Shown here: one piece after another, positions 7,297 through 16,342 of the stretch
Layout: each line of letters opens with the position of its first letter
Position numbering within the stretch: the stretch's first letter is position 1
Assembly: GCA_019310535.1 (NCBI GenBank)
Contig: JAFDED010000027.1
Coordinates: 1-45,522 of the forward strand
Reading direction: 5' to 3'
Origin: Deltaproteobacteria bacterium
GTDB lineage: Bacteria > Desulfobacterota > JAFDED01
DNA: 45,522 nucleotides
Translations under genes and position numbers: made by a program
Notes under the pieces: model-generated
What the model was told of the DNA's origin: nothing
What the model saw: only the letters and a program-made list of their open reading frames with translations
The model's database searches: none

Positions 7297-9367
7297 GCGG
7301 TAACCTCCTGTTTTGGGATTCATTGGCAGTGATTGATGAAAAATCGCTTTTCTGCATTGAGGCAACAAGTGCTTTAAGCTCCGTTAAACTCTGCTTCAAG
7401 GGGAAGTTGGGCTTGAAGTCATTGCAGGTGACCAGGAAGGCTTCCATATGAAGAGAAACCTGAGGCCCTTTCACCACCCGTCGCCTCAGTAAATCCGCCA
7501 TGGCATCAATCGCTGCTTTTCGGATCTTCCACGATGGATGATAACGGAATGCCGCTATCACCCCCATGAAACCGGCATCCCGGCAAATCTTCCCCAGCGC
7601 AAGCAGCGACTCCCAGACCACCTCAACGTTGGAATCCTCCAGACAACGCCGGAGTAAATTCTCAAGGCTTCCCGGGTCGTCAATTTTTTGAGCCAATGCC
7701 GTTACGGCCCGGGCCGCTGCGGAGCGGGTTTCAAAATATGGATCCTCCAGGCCCAGATGGAGAATCCGGCGAACCGTCTCGTTCCAAACCCCCAACCATT
7801 GTAAAGCTTCCATGATGTCGCGGCGTACAAAACCAACAGGAATAAAATCCGCCCCCAGGAAACGCTGCCACACAGGAGCCGGCCGCTTTTTCTCCATGAG
7901 TTCCAGCAACAGGGGAAGCTTCTCGGAATATTTAATCAATCCCGCCACGCGAGCCCCCCTGCATAGTAAAAGAAAATCCTCCGTACTCAGTGCACAATCA
8001 ACTTTGTATTGAATATAGCGACGCTCCATATTCGACATGCCACTCACCGCTCTCGTTCCGCGGGCTTTCAATAAGGTGGCAATACGGTCCAGCGGCAGCG
8101 CGGCCCATGCAGTCTCATTGTTATTATTATAGGCGGCAGGAGAAGGGAAAAGCACGCCTCTTCCTTCTAAAAGAGCCTGTACTTGACGCACAACACGATC
8201 CCTGGCATCCTGAAAAGCCATATCCCTGGCCTTGTGTCCCATATCGCGGAGCTTATCCGGATCGCTCAGGAGGCGTTCGATAGTCATGAACAGCTCGCGA
8301 CCTTTTACTTCAAATACCCTCTGACCGTTATCCAGGACAGGATGTTCGAAAAGTACCACGGCCGCCCCTTTTCGCTGCAAAACCATTGCATTGTGCACCT
8401 GGTGGTCTGCTGCTACCTCAGCCTTGGGCACAACGACCGATGGAAGGCCGCAGAGCATGATCTCATTGAGCGTCCCCGCCCCTGCGCGGCAGATTATCAG
8501 GTCAGAGGCTGCATAATATTTATCAATATGCTCTATATATCCGACCTGCCGGTACCAGGAAAGATCTGACTCGCGGAGACCAAATTCCGCCATGCGCCGG
8601 GTCGTATCGGCCTGTGGATCATAGTCCCACCCCTCTCTTCCCTGTCCGGTGGCATGGATGAAGGTCAAGCCCTCCAACCCTGAAAGGTGTGCCAATGCCT
8701 CAACCGCGGCATGATTGATGGCGCGAGAACCCTGGCTGCCCCCGAAGGCAAGAATCACTTTATTCCTGACATCTATCCCCAGCTCTTTTCGACTTGACTC
8801 TTTATCCCGTCTTTGAATTTCCTTGCGGACGGGGTACCCCACTAGAGAAACTTTTTCTATGGGAAAATGATCTGCACTCTCCGCAAAGCTAATCCCGATG
8901 CAATCCGCCATGGCTCCGGCAAGTCGGTTCATTTTGCCAGGAATCACATTTTGCTCGTGGATAAAGCAGGGTATCCTCAGAAGCCCGGCTTTTTTGAGTA
9001 GAAACCAGGCAAGCACAGTAGGCGCGGCAACATATCCACCCATAGCGATCAGCAGATGAGGCCGGAACGAGAGAAGAATACGGATGGCCTGAGACACCCC
9101 CACGGCATTGACTGCGGACATTTTAAGAAATCGCAAGGGGTTTTTTACTGAAGAAAAGGGTTCCGAACGAATGAAGCGGATCGGGTATCCACGCCGAGGG
9201 ATCACCTGTTCTTCGATATTCTTTCGGCTTCCCACGAAAAGGAACTCGCTGCCCGGGTGCTTCTCTTTAAGAGCGTCAGCAATGGCTACGGCGGGATAAA
9301 TATGTCCTCCCGTCCCTCCTCCGCACAGGAGAAATCTAAGATTATTTTTTGAAGTTTTCATATCCAC
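7193..9367 (-). CDS. murG: MurG glycosyltransferase fused to a C-terminal HEAT-repeat-like region
   Basis: Residues 8 to about 402 are a complete MurG: UDP-GlcNAc transfer to lipid I to make lipid II, on the inner face of the cytoplasmic membrane. Visible motifs are LLCGGGTGGHIYPA (13-26), GGYVAAPT (110-117), HEQNVIPGKMNR (137-148), FGGSQGSRAIN (208-218) and the UDP-GlcNAc site RAGAGTLNEIMLCGLPSV (294-311). MurG is normally about 360 residues; here roughly 320 more follow. After a linker with NNNN (414-417), residues about 440-665 are alpha-helical with HEAT-like units (EDPYFETRSAAARAVTALAQ, DSNVEVVWESLLALGKIC, PSWKIRKAAIDAMADLL). The last 34 residues lie out of frame within the next gene and look unlike protein under selection. 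Start is GTG 9367 or ATG 9361. It lies away from murE/murF. Confidence 0.88.
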   Translation of the reverse strand: MDMKTSKNNLRFLLCGGGTGGHIYPAVAIADALKEKHPGSEFLFVGSRKNIEEQVIPRRGYPIRFIRSEPFSSVKNPLRFLKMSAVNAVGVSQAIRILLSFRPHLLIAMGGYVAAPTVLAWFLLKKAGLLRIPCFIHEQNVIPGKMNRLAGAMADCIGISFAESADHFPIEKVSLVGYPVRKEIQRRDKESSRKELGIDVRNKVILAFGGSQGSRAINHAAVEALAHLSGLEGLTFIHATGQGREGWDYDPQADTTRRMAEFGLRESDLSWYRQVGYIEHIDKYYAASDLIICRAGAGTLNEIMLCGLPSVVVPKAEVAADHQVHNAMVLQRKGAAVVLFEHPVLDNGQRVFEVKGRELFMTIERLLSDPDKLRDMGHKARDMAFQDARDRVVRQVQALLEGRGVLFPSPAAYNNNNETAWAALPLDRIATLLKARGTRAVSGMSNMERRYIQYKVDCALSTEDFLLLCRGARVAGLIKYSEKLPLLLELMEKKRPAPVWQRFLGADFIPVGFVRRDIMEALQWLGVWNETVRRILHLGLEDPYFETRSAAARAVTALAQKIDDPGSLENLLRRCLEDSNVEVVWESLLALGKICRDAGFMGVIAAFRYHPSWKIRKAAIDAMADLLRRRVVKGPQVSLHMEAFLVTCNDFKPNFPLKQSLTELKALVASMQKSDFSSITANESQNRRLPHEGISASQGENDAGSKGNRSLAGPHARWPPGDEH

Positions 9368-9668
9368 AATCTACTATGTTTGTATTTAACCCTGCTTGAA
9401 CATGTGGGCCAAAAAAAACTTTTTTTGTATATCCGCATTATTACTCTATTACTGTCGTAAAATCAATAAGAAAGTGCATTATGCCATGAAGCGATGCCGG
9501 ACTGTCGCTGCCATGGGCCGGAACCGCAATGCACGCTTAACCCTCACAGAAATCGAATCTACCGATTCGAAAACCTTAAGGAACATTGGCGCTCAAGGAG
9601 ACCGTTGGCCGCCGCGGTCGATCGTTGAGCCGATATCTGCCGATCACGGATTGAATGGAATAAACCCG

Positions 9669-9697
9669 TTGACAATTCCCGGCAGATAAGCTATTGT
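9669..9697 (+). promoter_or_regulatory. Putative promoter of purQ
   Basis: A perfect -35 TTGACA (9669-9674), 17-base spacer and -10 TATTGT (9692-9697) lie about 160 bases before the purQ start. The remaining 9368-9856 stretch between the divergent murG and purQ holds no convincing gene; a 97-codon frame at 9396-9689 shows no domain or ribosome binding site. Confidence 0.5.
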
Positions 9698-9856
9698 TAA
9701 TAAAGAAAATAAAATAAATCCGCACAATTATGCACGGTGGTTTTCTCCGGGAATTAGCGTGCAGGTGTGGATATGTTGGTGCGGTCACCATTTGTAAACA
9801 AATGGGCATTCAGGCCGGTAGCGGAGACACTGTTTTTCGCGAAAGAGGAATCAAAG

Positions 9857-10687
9857 ATGGCTGGCAAGGCGGTTCGATGCATTGTGATCTCAGGGCATGG
9901 GACCAACTGCGAGATGGAGACCGCTCACGGGTGCCGAATGGGTGGTGCGGAGGTTGCGGACATTGTCCACATCAGCCGATTAATCCATGGCGAGGTGTGC
10001 CTGGAAGATTATCACCTGCTGTGCCTTGCCGGAGGATTTCTGGACGGCGACGATCTGGGAGCCGCCCAGGCCGGTGCCAACCGGATCCGCCACGCCCGCG
10101 TTGCTTCCACGGGAGAGCGACTCTTTGATCACTTTATGCGTTTCATCGAAGCCGGTAAACTGATCCTGGGCATCTGCAACGGCTTCCAGATCATGGTCAA
10201 GCTCGGCCTGCTGCCAGCCCTTGATGGATGCTACGGCCAGCGCGATGTGACCATAACCTTCAATGACTCGGGTCGGTTCGAGGACCGATGGGTTTATATG
10301 AGGGTGGAGCAATCGTCTCCATCTGTCTTCACGCGGGACTTGAAAAAGTTGTACCTCCCCGTGCGCCATGGTGAGGGAAAATTCTTTCCCCGCGACGATG
10401 AGGTCATGAGGGTTATTGAAGACCGCCACCTGGTCAGCCTCCGGTATTGCGACAGAAATTACCGCAGTCCTATCATGTCGTATCCCGAAAACCCCAACGG
10501 ATCCATACGGGCCGTCGCGGGCATTTCCGATGAAAGCGGGCGGCTCATGGGACTCATGCCTCATCCTGAAGCCTACCTTTATTTCACCAACCACCCCCGC
10601 TGGACACGTGGCGAGGCGGAGGAAGAGGGCATGGGTGTGGCCATTTTCCGCAATGCTGTGAACTACATCCGAAAAAACCTTTTATAA
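9857..10687 (+). CDS. purQ: Phosphoribosylformylglycinamidine synthase glutaminase subunit-like (PurQ)
   Basis: This class I glutamine amidotransferase would release ammonia from glutamine for the FGAR to FGAM step of purine synthesis, with PurL and PurS. The 276-residue protein shows the triad: nucleophile Cys107 in LGICNGFQIM, and His236/Glu238 in MPHPEAY. The N-terminus VISGHGTNCEMET matches the PurQ type (G.G.NC..E). It is somewhat longer than typical PurQ (about 225-260). ATG 9857 is preceded by GAAAGAGGA at good spacing; an upstream frame to 9767 lacks this. No purL or purS lies nearby, so the assignment to PurQ rather than a related amidotransferase rests on motifs. The downstream radical SAM gene starts five bases after its stop. 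Confidence 0.85.
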   Translation: MAGKAVRCIVISGHGTNCEMETAHGCRMGGAEVADIVHISRLIHGEVCLEDYHLLCLAGGFLDGDDLGAAQAGANRIRHARVASTGERLFDHFMRFIEAGKLILGICNGFQIMVKLGLLPALDGCYGQRDVTITFNDSGRFEDRWVYMRVEQSSPSVFTRDLKKLYLPVRHGEGKFFPRDDEVMRVIEDRHLVSLRYCDRNYRSPIMSYPENPNGSIRAVAGISDESGRLMGLMPHPEAYLYFTNHPRWTRGEAEEEGMGVAIFRNAVNYIRKNLL

Positions 10688-10691
10688 GAGA

Positions 10692-11864
10692 TTGGCCGCC
10701 ATGGGAGGACCTTCTTCCGGATGGGCCATGGGTAAAGAAAAGAGCAATTGCGCTCAATGCGGGCGCGCCGTAGGGCCTGTTTCCAGCGCCCTGGGCCTGT
10801 GCGGGCCTTGCCTGCGGAATGTATCCCCCGCCCACGAGCAGCGCGTAGCTCTGGCGCACGCCCGTACCCGGGAGCCATATGGCCTTCCTCAGGCCGTGCC
10901 CCGGAATCAGGAAGGGGTCCGGTGCCCGCTGTGCGGCAACGCCTGTGTCGTGGGAAAAGGAGAGAGAGGCTTCTGTGGCCTTCGGGAGAACCGGGGCGGC
11001 AGGCTGCGGCACGTGGCGGGCGGCCGACGTTCAGGGCGAGTGAGTTGGTACCTGGACCCCTTGCCTACCAATTGTGTGGCGGGGTGGGTGTGCCCCGCGG
11101 GAGACATGGAGGGGAAGAAGGGCCCGGAGTGGCGTCGATTTTCGGTATCCCCCGGCCCTGAGTACGGGTATACGAACCTGGCTGTCTTCTACGAGAGTTG
11201 CACGTTCAATTGCCTGTATTGCCAGAACTGGCATTTCCGGGCCTCCAGTCAAGACGGGCCGCTGAGCACCGCTGAGCAACTGGCCGCGGCGGTGAGGGAC
11301 AATACCTCGTGCATCTGTTACTTCGGGGGCGATCCCGCCTCCCAGCCCGGGCATGCCATTTCCGCCTCCCGCCTGGCGCTCAGGCAGGCCCGGCAGCGTG
11401 GAAGGACTCTCAGGATCTGCTGGGAGACCAACGGCTCCATGGCTCCGGGCATCTTGCGGTGCGCCGCACGGCTCTCAATGGACTCGTTCGGGTGTGTGAA
11501 ATTCGACCTGAAAGCCATGGACGAGGGGCTGCACCGCGCCCTCACCGGCGTGAGCAACCGCAGGACCCTGGAAAACTTTCGCCGTCTGGCCTCCATGGGG
11601 CGAAAGCGACCGGCACCTCCGTTTCTCGTAGCCAGCACCACGCTGGTTCCGGGATACATCGATGCTGAGGAAGTGGCACGCATCGCCCGTTTCATAGCGG
11701 AGTGCGACCCAGGCATTCCTTACTCCTTGCTGGCCTTCCAGCCCCAGTTCTCCATGTCGGACCTGCCGGTCACATCGAGAAAACTGGCCCAGGAGTGTCT
11801 GGAGGCCGCACGGGGTGCGGGACTGTGGCGTGTTCACGCGGGCAACATCCACCTCCTGACTTAA
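10692..11864 (+). CDS. Radical SAM protein of the PflA-like/AmmeMemoRadiSam-like group with N-terminal zinc-ribbon-type cysteines
   Basis: The core is a radical SAM domain with the cluster motif CTFNCLYCQNW (Cys170, Cys174, Cys177), as in pyruvate formate-lyase-activating-like proteins (COG1180/COG1313). Ahead of it is a family-typical segment CPLCGNACVVGKGERGFCGLRENRG split over about 78-102. At the very N-terminus is an extra pair of CxxC motifs (Cys20/23 and Cys37/40) resembling a zinc ribbon. It should cleave SAM to a 5'-deoxyadenosyl radical; the substrate is unknown. The TTG at 10692 gives 390 residues; ATGs at 10701 and 10728 are equally possible. It follows purQ by four bases, so the two are probably cotranscribed, and converges on the AI-2E permease gene. 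Confidence 0.85.
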   Translation: MAAMGGPSSGWAMGKEKSNCAQCGRAVGPVSSALGLCGPCLRNVSPAHEQRVALAHARTREPYGLPQAVPRNQEGVRCPLCGNACVVGKGERGFCGLRENRGGRLRHVAGGRRSGRVSWYLDPLPTNCVAGWVCPAGDMEGKKGPEWRRFSVSPGPEYGYTNLAVFYESCTFNCLYCQNWHFRASSQDGPLSTAEQLAAAVRDNTSCICYFGGDPASQPGHAISASRLALRQARQRGRTLRICWETNGSMAPGILRCAARLSMDSFGCVKFDLKAMDEGLHRALTGVSNRRTLENFRRLASMGRKRPAPPFLVASTTLVPGYIDAEEVARIARFIAECDPGIPYSLLAFQPQFSMSDLPVTSRKLAQECLEAARGAGLWRVHAGNIHLLT

Positions 11865-11872
11865 TCCCGGCT

Positions 11873-12979
11873 TCACGGTGTATTTTCAGAGGGTGAATCT
11901 TTTGCAGTTCCCGGCTCTTCGCTCTGGATTTGCGACCACTCCTGCACGATGTTCACCAGCGTAATGCAGAGCACCACCACAATGGGTCCCAGTGCCAGCC
12001 CCATCACCCCGAATACTTTTAATCCGCCCAGGGCACTGAAAAAGACCAGCATGGTGTGCAACTTGGTGGAGCCGCCGATAAGGAAGGGGCGCAGAAAATT
12101 GTCAACAAGTCCGATGGCGAACATTCCCACCCCGAACAGAATAACGGCCTTCAGAAGCGTGCTCGTGAGAATCAGATAAATTCCAGCAGGAATCCACACC
12201 AGCCAGGCTCCCACAAAGGGCAGCAACGAAAGTGCGCTCATCACCGTTGCCCAGAAAATGGGCTGGGGCAGTCCCAAGAAAAAGAAGGTAAGCCCGCCTA
12301 TCATGCCCTGGACAAAGGCGATGATCAGCCCCGCGCGCATGGTCGCGTTGATCAGTACGGTAAGGCGCGAAGAGATGAAAGACTTCTGCTCTTCGGTCAA
12401 GGGCAAGAGGGTGCGAATCCAATTGATAAGTCTAGGGCCGTCGCGGAAAAAGAAAAAGAGAGTGAACAACGTAATGAACAGGTTGAAGATGAAGATGGCA
12501 AATCTCGCGAAAATCTGGCTTGACTGCCGGGCCGCCCATCCGCTCAGTTTCCGGATCAAATCCAGGGCCACCGACTCGAAATCCAGGGTGGAAACATTGA
12601 TATACTGCCTGGCATACTCCAGGATGGGCGCCACTGAGGGATGATCCCTCATACGCAGCAGGAATTCGATACCCCCGCGCCGTACCTGCTTCTCCAGGGA
12701 TTGATACATTGTAATGAGCTCGTTCCCCAGGGCTAACAGCAGGTAGATGGTCGGGATAATTACCATGACCGTGACCAGGAGGATGGATAGCATTGCCGTG
12801 GCGTTCTGCCACCGAGGGAAAAGCCCGTGAAGGCGGCGGTAAACGGGGTAGAAAATGATGGCGATCAAGGCCGCCAGGAAGATGGAGCCTGCAAAGGGCT
12901 CGAATATCCTGTACGTCAGGTACAGGATCGCGGCCACAAAAAGGAAAAAGATCAAATGAAAAAACCCTTGCTTATCCAA
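11873..12979 (-). CDS. AI-2E family transporter (PerM/YdiK-like permease)
   Basis: This 368-residue integral membrane protein has about eight membrane segments in the arrangement of the AI-2E exporter superfamily: two N-terminal pairs, a soluble stretch (about 95-150), a hydrophobic FNLFITLFTLFFFFRDG segment and a C-terminal block with LPFVGAWLVWIPAGIYL and the conserved DNFLRPFLIGG (about 308-319). Members export autoinducer-2, exchange Na+/H+ or move other small solutes; the substrate cannot be read from sequence. It starts at a TTG (12979) with AAGAGG seven bases upstream. It converges on the radical SAM gene with only eight bases between stops and diverges from the nuclease gene region. 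Confidence 0.88.
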   Translation of the reverse strand: MDKQGFFHLIFFLFVAAILYLTYRIFEPFAGSIFLAALIAIIFYPVYRRLHGLFPRWQNATAMLSILLVTVMVIIPTIYLLLALGNELITMYQSLEKQVRRGGIEFLLRMRDHPSVAPILEYARQYINVSTLDFESVALDLIRKLSGWAARQSSQIFARFAIFIFNLFITLFTLFFFFRDGPRLINWIRTLLPLTEEQKSFISSRLTVLINATMRAGLIIAFVQGMIGGLTFFFLGLPQPIFWATVMSALSLLPFVGAWLVWIPAGIYLILTSTLLKAVILFGVGMFAIGLVDNFLRPFLIGGSTKLHTMLVFFSALGGLKVFGVMGLALGPIVVVLCITLVNIVQEWSQIQSEEPGTAKDSPSENTP

Positions 12980-13281
12980 TGCCTAACCTCTTGCTTTGTA
13001 ATGCCCTCTTATGCCCGTGGGCTTTTGTGGATGTTAATTCCTGCTTTTCCGATCCCAGACATTCTTTTTCTGTTTATCACGATTCGTTTTGCTACTCCAT
13101 TACAAATTTGTCTCCTTGTGGTATAATAACTGAAAAGAGTGGTCAAGGGAAACAAAATCACTTCAAACATCCGTGGGTCGGACGTCTCGCCCTGCCTGCC
13201 CGGGACGGAGATACCGCACGGCTCTTGCTTTTTTTCCCGCAGGTGTCATGTGCACCTGCCCGGGAGCGAGCGAGGTTCAGC

Positions 13282-13824
13282 ATGACGGATGCTCACTGGA
13301 GAGCAGCGCGTTGGGGTGTCCTTGCTGCGGCCCTGGCGATGGTCGCTCTCCTGGTGCAGGACACCCCTAGAGCGACTCCCCAGACGCTGGGACTTTTTCG
13401 GGTGAGAGAAGTGCTGGACGGCGACACGGTGGTGCTGGAAGGGTGCAATATTTACTTCAAGGCCCGCCTGGCGGGGATCGATGCACCCGAGCGGGGATGG
13501 AAAAATGTTCCCGGACAACCCTACGCCAGACGCTCCCGGGAGTATCTTTCCTCGCTGATCCGCTCCCGCGACGTAGAGGTCCGGCAGGTCGCTCTCGACG
13601 ATTATAACCGACCACTGGTTTTTCTCCGGTGCGGAGACGCGGACGTGAACCTCCGCATGGTGGAGCAAGGGATGGCCGAGGCGTATCGCGGTCGGACCGA
13701 GTTCGACGTCAGGCCCTTTTTCCAGGCTGAGGAGCGGGCGCGGCGACAGAGGCTCAACATCTGGTCTCTTAAGAATTATGAGAGCCCGCGGCGATGGCGC
13801 GGCCGCAGGCGTCAGAGGCCGTGA
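13282..13824 (+). CDS. Secreted or membrane-anchored thermonuclease (SNase-like)
   Basis: This 180-residue protein has an N-terminal hydrophobic segment (WGVLAAALAMVALLV, about 11-25), then a staphylococcal nuclease domain. The family's calcium and active-site features are visible: VREVLDGDTVVL, RLAGIDAPERG, a DDYNRPLVFL strand and DVNLRMVEQGMAEAYRG. It would hydrolyse DNA or RNA outside the cytoplasm with Ca2+. The ATG at 13282 follows CGAGG and begins a proper signal or anchor sequence; the open frame reaches back to 12979 but the extra 101 residues look non-coding. The basic C-terminus (RRWRGRRRQRP) could contact nucleic acid. Confidence 0.85.
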   Translation: MTDAHWRAARWGVLAAALAMVALLVQDTPRATPQTLGLFRVREVLDGDTVVLEGCNIYFKARLAGIDAPERGWKNVPGQPYARRSREYLSSLIRSRDVEVRQVALDDYNRPLVFLRCGDADVNLRMVEQGMAEAYRGRTEFDVRPFFQAEERARRQRLNIWSLKNYESPRRWRGRRRQRP

Positions 13825-13872
13825 GGCTTCGCTCTGAACTCTCCGGCGAAACATCTCTTCCGGCCACTGGAC

Positions 13873-14772
13873 ATGAGTGAGATATACTGCCACACAGGAA
13901 AAGGAAAAAATCTGAAGATGAGTTGGAATGAGACATTCAATAATGAGGTGCCCGTGGGCATGGAGCAGATTGTACTCGGCCCTCTGAACTACGCGGATTG
14001 TCTGGATTTTGCCCGGAAGAACGGTTTCAGGTGGGTGGAGTTTAAATACGAGCCGGATTTTATGGACGTTCCCGGTAAGGCGGAACTTGATCGAATCAGG
14101 AGGGATCTCGACTTGGCCCGCATTGGTTGCTCGGTCCATGCTACGTACCACAACAGGGAGAACCTGGGCGCCGTGGATGATGAAATATACCACAGAAGCC
14201 TTCGGCTCACCCGAGAATCACTGCGGTTTGCAGCGGATATGGGAGCGAATTTCCTGACACTGCATCCGGGAGATGCCCCAAAAGAACATGGAGAAGGCCC
14301 TGTGTGGGATCTTTGCCGCAGACGGACGTGGGAAGCGGTGGGCGGCCTGGCCGACGAGGCGGAAAAGCTGGGGGTGGTCATAGCGGTGGAGAACCGCAAC
14401 GGATGCGATCCGGGGCTTCGCAAGTACGGCAAGACGCCGGAAGAACTGCTGGAGATAAGGAAGGTCGCGGACGGGCGGGTGCTCTTCACACTGGACTGGG
14501 GTCACGTGCTCACCACGGGCCAGGACCCTCTGGAATTCGCCCGCGCCCTGGGCTATCACAACTTGGGACTCTGCCACATCCATACCAATAACGGCCGCGA
14601 CGACCTTCATCAGCCCCTCGGACGAGATGATCATTCTTTTCGGGTATTCCTGGAGGAATACATGGAAACAGGGCTCTCAGTTCCCCTGAATGTTGAATCG
14701 AAAAACTTGTCTGATCTTTTATCCGGAGCCCGGGAAATCACGGCGGCATGGAAGGAGATCAACGGAGAATAG
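13873..14772 (+). CDS. Sugar phosphate isomerase/epimerase-like TIM-barrel protein
   Basis: This protein belongs to the xylose-isomerase-like/AP-endonuclease-2 superfamily. Metal-binding and barrel motifs in order are WVEFKYEP, SVHATYHN, FLTLHPGDA, GVVIAVENRNG, VLFTLDWGHV, LGLCHIHTNNGRDD and PLNVESK. The pattern of His, Glu and Asp fits a divalent-metal isomerase or epimerase; the sugar is unknown. The ATG at 13873 gives 299 residues; an ATG at 13918 after an AG-rich stretch is an alternative. It lies directly before murE on the same strand, with 52 bases between them, so shared transcription with the murE-murF pair is likely. No functional link to peptidoglycan is evident from sequence alone. 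Confidence 0.8.
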   Translation: MSEIYCHTGKGKNLKMSWNETFNNEVPVGMEQIVLGPLNYADCLDFARKNGFRWVEFKYEPDFMDVPGKAELDRIRRDLDLARIGCSVHATYHNRENLGAVDDEIYHRSLRLTRESLRFAADMGANFLTLHPGDAPKEHGEGPVWDLCRRRTWEAVGGLADEAEKLGVVIAVENRNGCDPGLRKYGKTPEELLEIRKVADGRVLFTLDWGHVLTTGQDPLEFARALGYHNLGLCHIHTNNGRDDLHQPLGRDDHSFRVFLEEYMETGLSVPLNVESKNLSDLLSGAREITAAWKEINGE

Positions 14773-14824
14773 CGAAAATGATGCTTCCTTTTGTCAATGC
14801 GGAATCGGTGTGTGGAGTGCCTGC

Positions 14825-16342
14825 ATGGACTTAGGGATGCTGGCGGAAGAATTTCATGCGCATGGCATACTTCGGGAGGTCATCGGCGATATCCGCGGGC
14901 TCGATGTGGAAAGCATGGCTGACGACTCCCGGGCGGTGAGACCCGGAGCACTGTTCGTGTGCATCCGCGGCCTGGAGTTCGACGGTCATCGCTTTGCTCC
15001 GCAGGCCGTCTCCAAGGGAGCGGCAGCCCTGGTGGCGGAAGAGTATATTCCGAGCATCCAAATCCCGTGCCTGGTTGTCTCCGATACGCGCCGCGCAGCT
15101 GCATTGGCCGCCGCGATCTTACATGGGTACCCCTCCCGGGCGCTGAATCTCATCGGCGTCACCGGCACCAACGGCAAAACCACGACAACCTATATTATTC
15201 GTGCCATCCTGGAGGCACACGACGTCCCCGCGGGCATAATAGGTACTAATGCTTACCTCTGGGCAGGCCAGCACCATCCGGCCGCCACCACCACACCGGG
15301 GATGCTCCGGATCCACGAACTCCTTGCCCGCATGCGGGACGCAGGGTGCAGGGCCGCAGCCATGGAGGTCTCTTCTCACGGACTGGATCAGGGGCGGACG
15401 CTGGGGCTGGAGTTCGACGTGGCGGTTTTTACCAATCTCAGCAGGGACCACCTTGACTATCATCGGGACATGGAGGAGTATTTTCTCGTCAAGCGACGGC
15501 TCTTCGAAACTCTCACCAGCGGCGGTTTTTCCGTTGTCAACGCCGATGACCCATACGGCCGTCGGCTGCTGGCCTGGATGAAGGAAACGGGCATGCCTGC
15601 ACTGGCCTACGGCCTGTCTGATCACTGCCCGGTCAGAATGGAGATGAATCCGGTCCCCGAATACACGCTCAACGGCACCCGGGCCGTCTTCAGAGCGGGA
15701 GGCAGGATGTTTCCCCTCCATTTGCGTCTCATCGGCTCCCACAACGTATACAACCTTCTGGCGGCGCTGGGGGCATGCCAGGCGCTGGGCATAGAGATGA
15801 AAGCGGATCGGCTGCGGGTCGCCCTTGAGGGGCTGGCATGGGTGAAGGGAAGACTTCAGCCCGTCGCGGCGGGCCAGCCTTTTCACGTGCTGGTGGACTA
15901 TGCCCACACACCCGAGGCCCTGCGCTCAGTGCTGGGCGCGTTGCTGCCCCTGCGGGGCCGGGGCAGGATCATCACCGTTTTCGGGGCCGGGGGTGACAGG
16001 GACCCGGGCAAGCGGCCTTTGATGGGCGAGGCGGTGGCCTCGCTGTCCCAGGTGGCGGTGGTTACATCCGACAACCCGCGCACCGAGGACCCCGAAGCCA
16101 TCATCCAGATGATCCTCTCCGGCATCCCGGCTCGCCGCAGAGGAGATGTTCTGGTGGAACCAGACCGCGGAAAGGCCATCGCCCGGGCAATCCGGATGGC
16201 GCAGCCGGGCGACGTGGTGCTCATCGCGGGCAAGGGGCACGAAAATTATCAGATCATGGGGAAGGAAAAGCTCCGCTTCGATGATGCGGAGAAAGCCGAA
16301 AAATACATCATCCAGTGGGTAAGGGAAGGAAAGTGGAACTGA
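14825..16342 (+). CDS. murE: UDP-MurNAc-L-Ala-D-Glu:meso-diaminopimelate ligase (MurE)
   Basis: This cytoplasmic Mur ligase adds the third residue of the peptidoglycan stem peptide. The 505-residue protein has the ATP loop GVTGTNGKT (111-119), the lysine expected to be carbamylated (Lys223 in FLVKRRLF), the conserved VDYAHTPEAL (357-366) and DNPR (416-419). DNPR is the signature of meso-DAP rather than lysine addition, consistent with a Gram-negative cell. ATG 14825 is chosen because it follows GGAG at good distance and matches the family's N-terminus; the open frame starts earlier at 14690 but overlaps the upstream gene. murF follows with a short overlap. murG, mraY, ftsW and other dcw genes are not adjacent. 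Confidence 0.96.
   Translation: MDLGMLAEEFHAHGILREVIGDIRGLDVESMADDSRAVRPGALFVCIRGLEFDGHRFAPQAVSKGAAALVAEEYIPSIQIPCLVVSDTRRAAALAAAILHGYPSRALNLIGVTGTNGKTTTTYIIRAILEAHDVPAGIIGTNAYLWAGQHHPAATTTPGMLRIHELLARMRDAGCRAAAMEVSSHGLDQGRTLGLEFDVAVFTNLSRDHLDYHRDMEEYFLVKRRLFETLTSGGFSVVNADDPYGRRLLAWMKETGMPALAYGLSDHCPVRMEMNPVPEYTLNGTRAVFRAGGRMFPLHLRLIGSHNVYNLLAALGACQALGIEMKADRLRVALEGLAWVKGRLQPVAAGQPFHVLVDYAHTPEALRSVLGALLPLRGRGRIITVFGAGGDRDPGKRPLMGEAVASLSQVAVVTSDNPRTEDPEAIIQMILSGIPARRRGDVLVEPDRGKAIARAIRMAQPGDVVLIAGKGHENYQIMGKEKLRFDDAEKAEKYIIQWVREGKWN

Noticed and set aside
9396..9689. 97-codon plus-strand ORF between murG and purQ
   Set aside because: No domain, no Shine-Dalgarno, and it covers the purQ promoter region.
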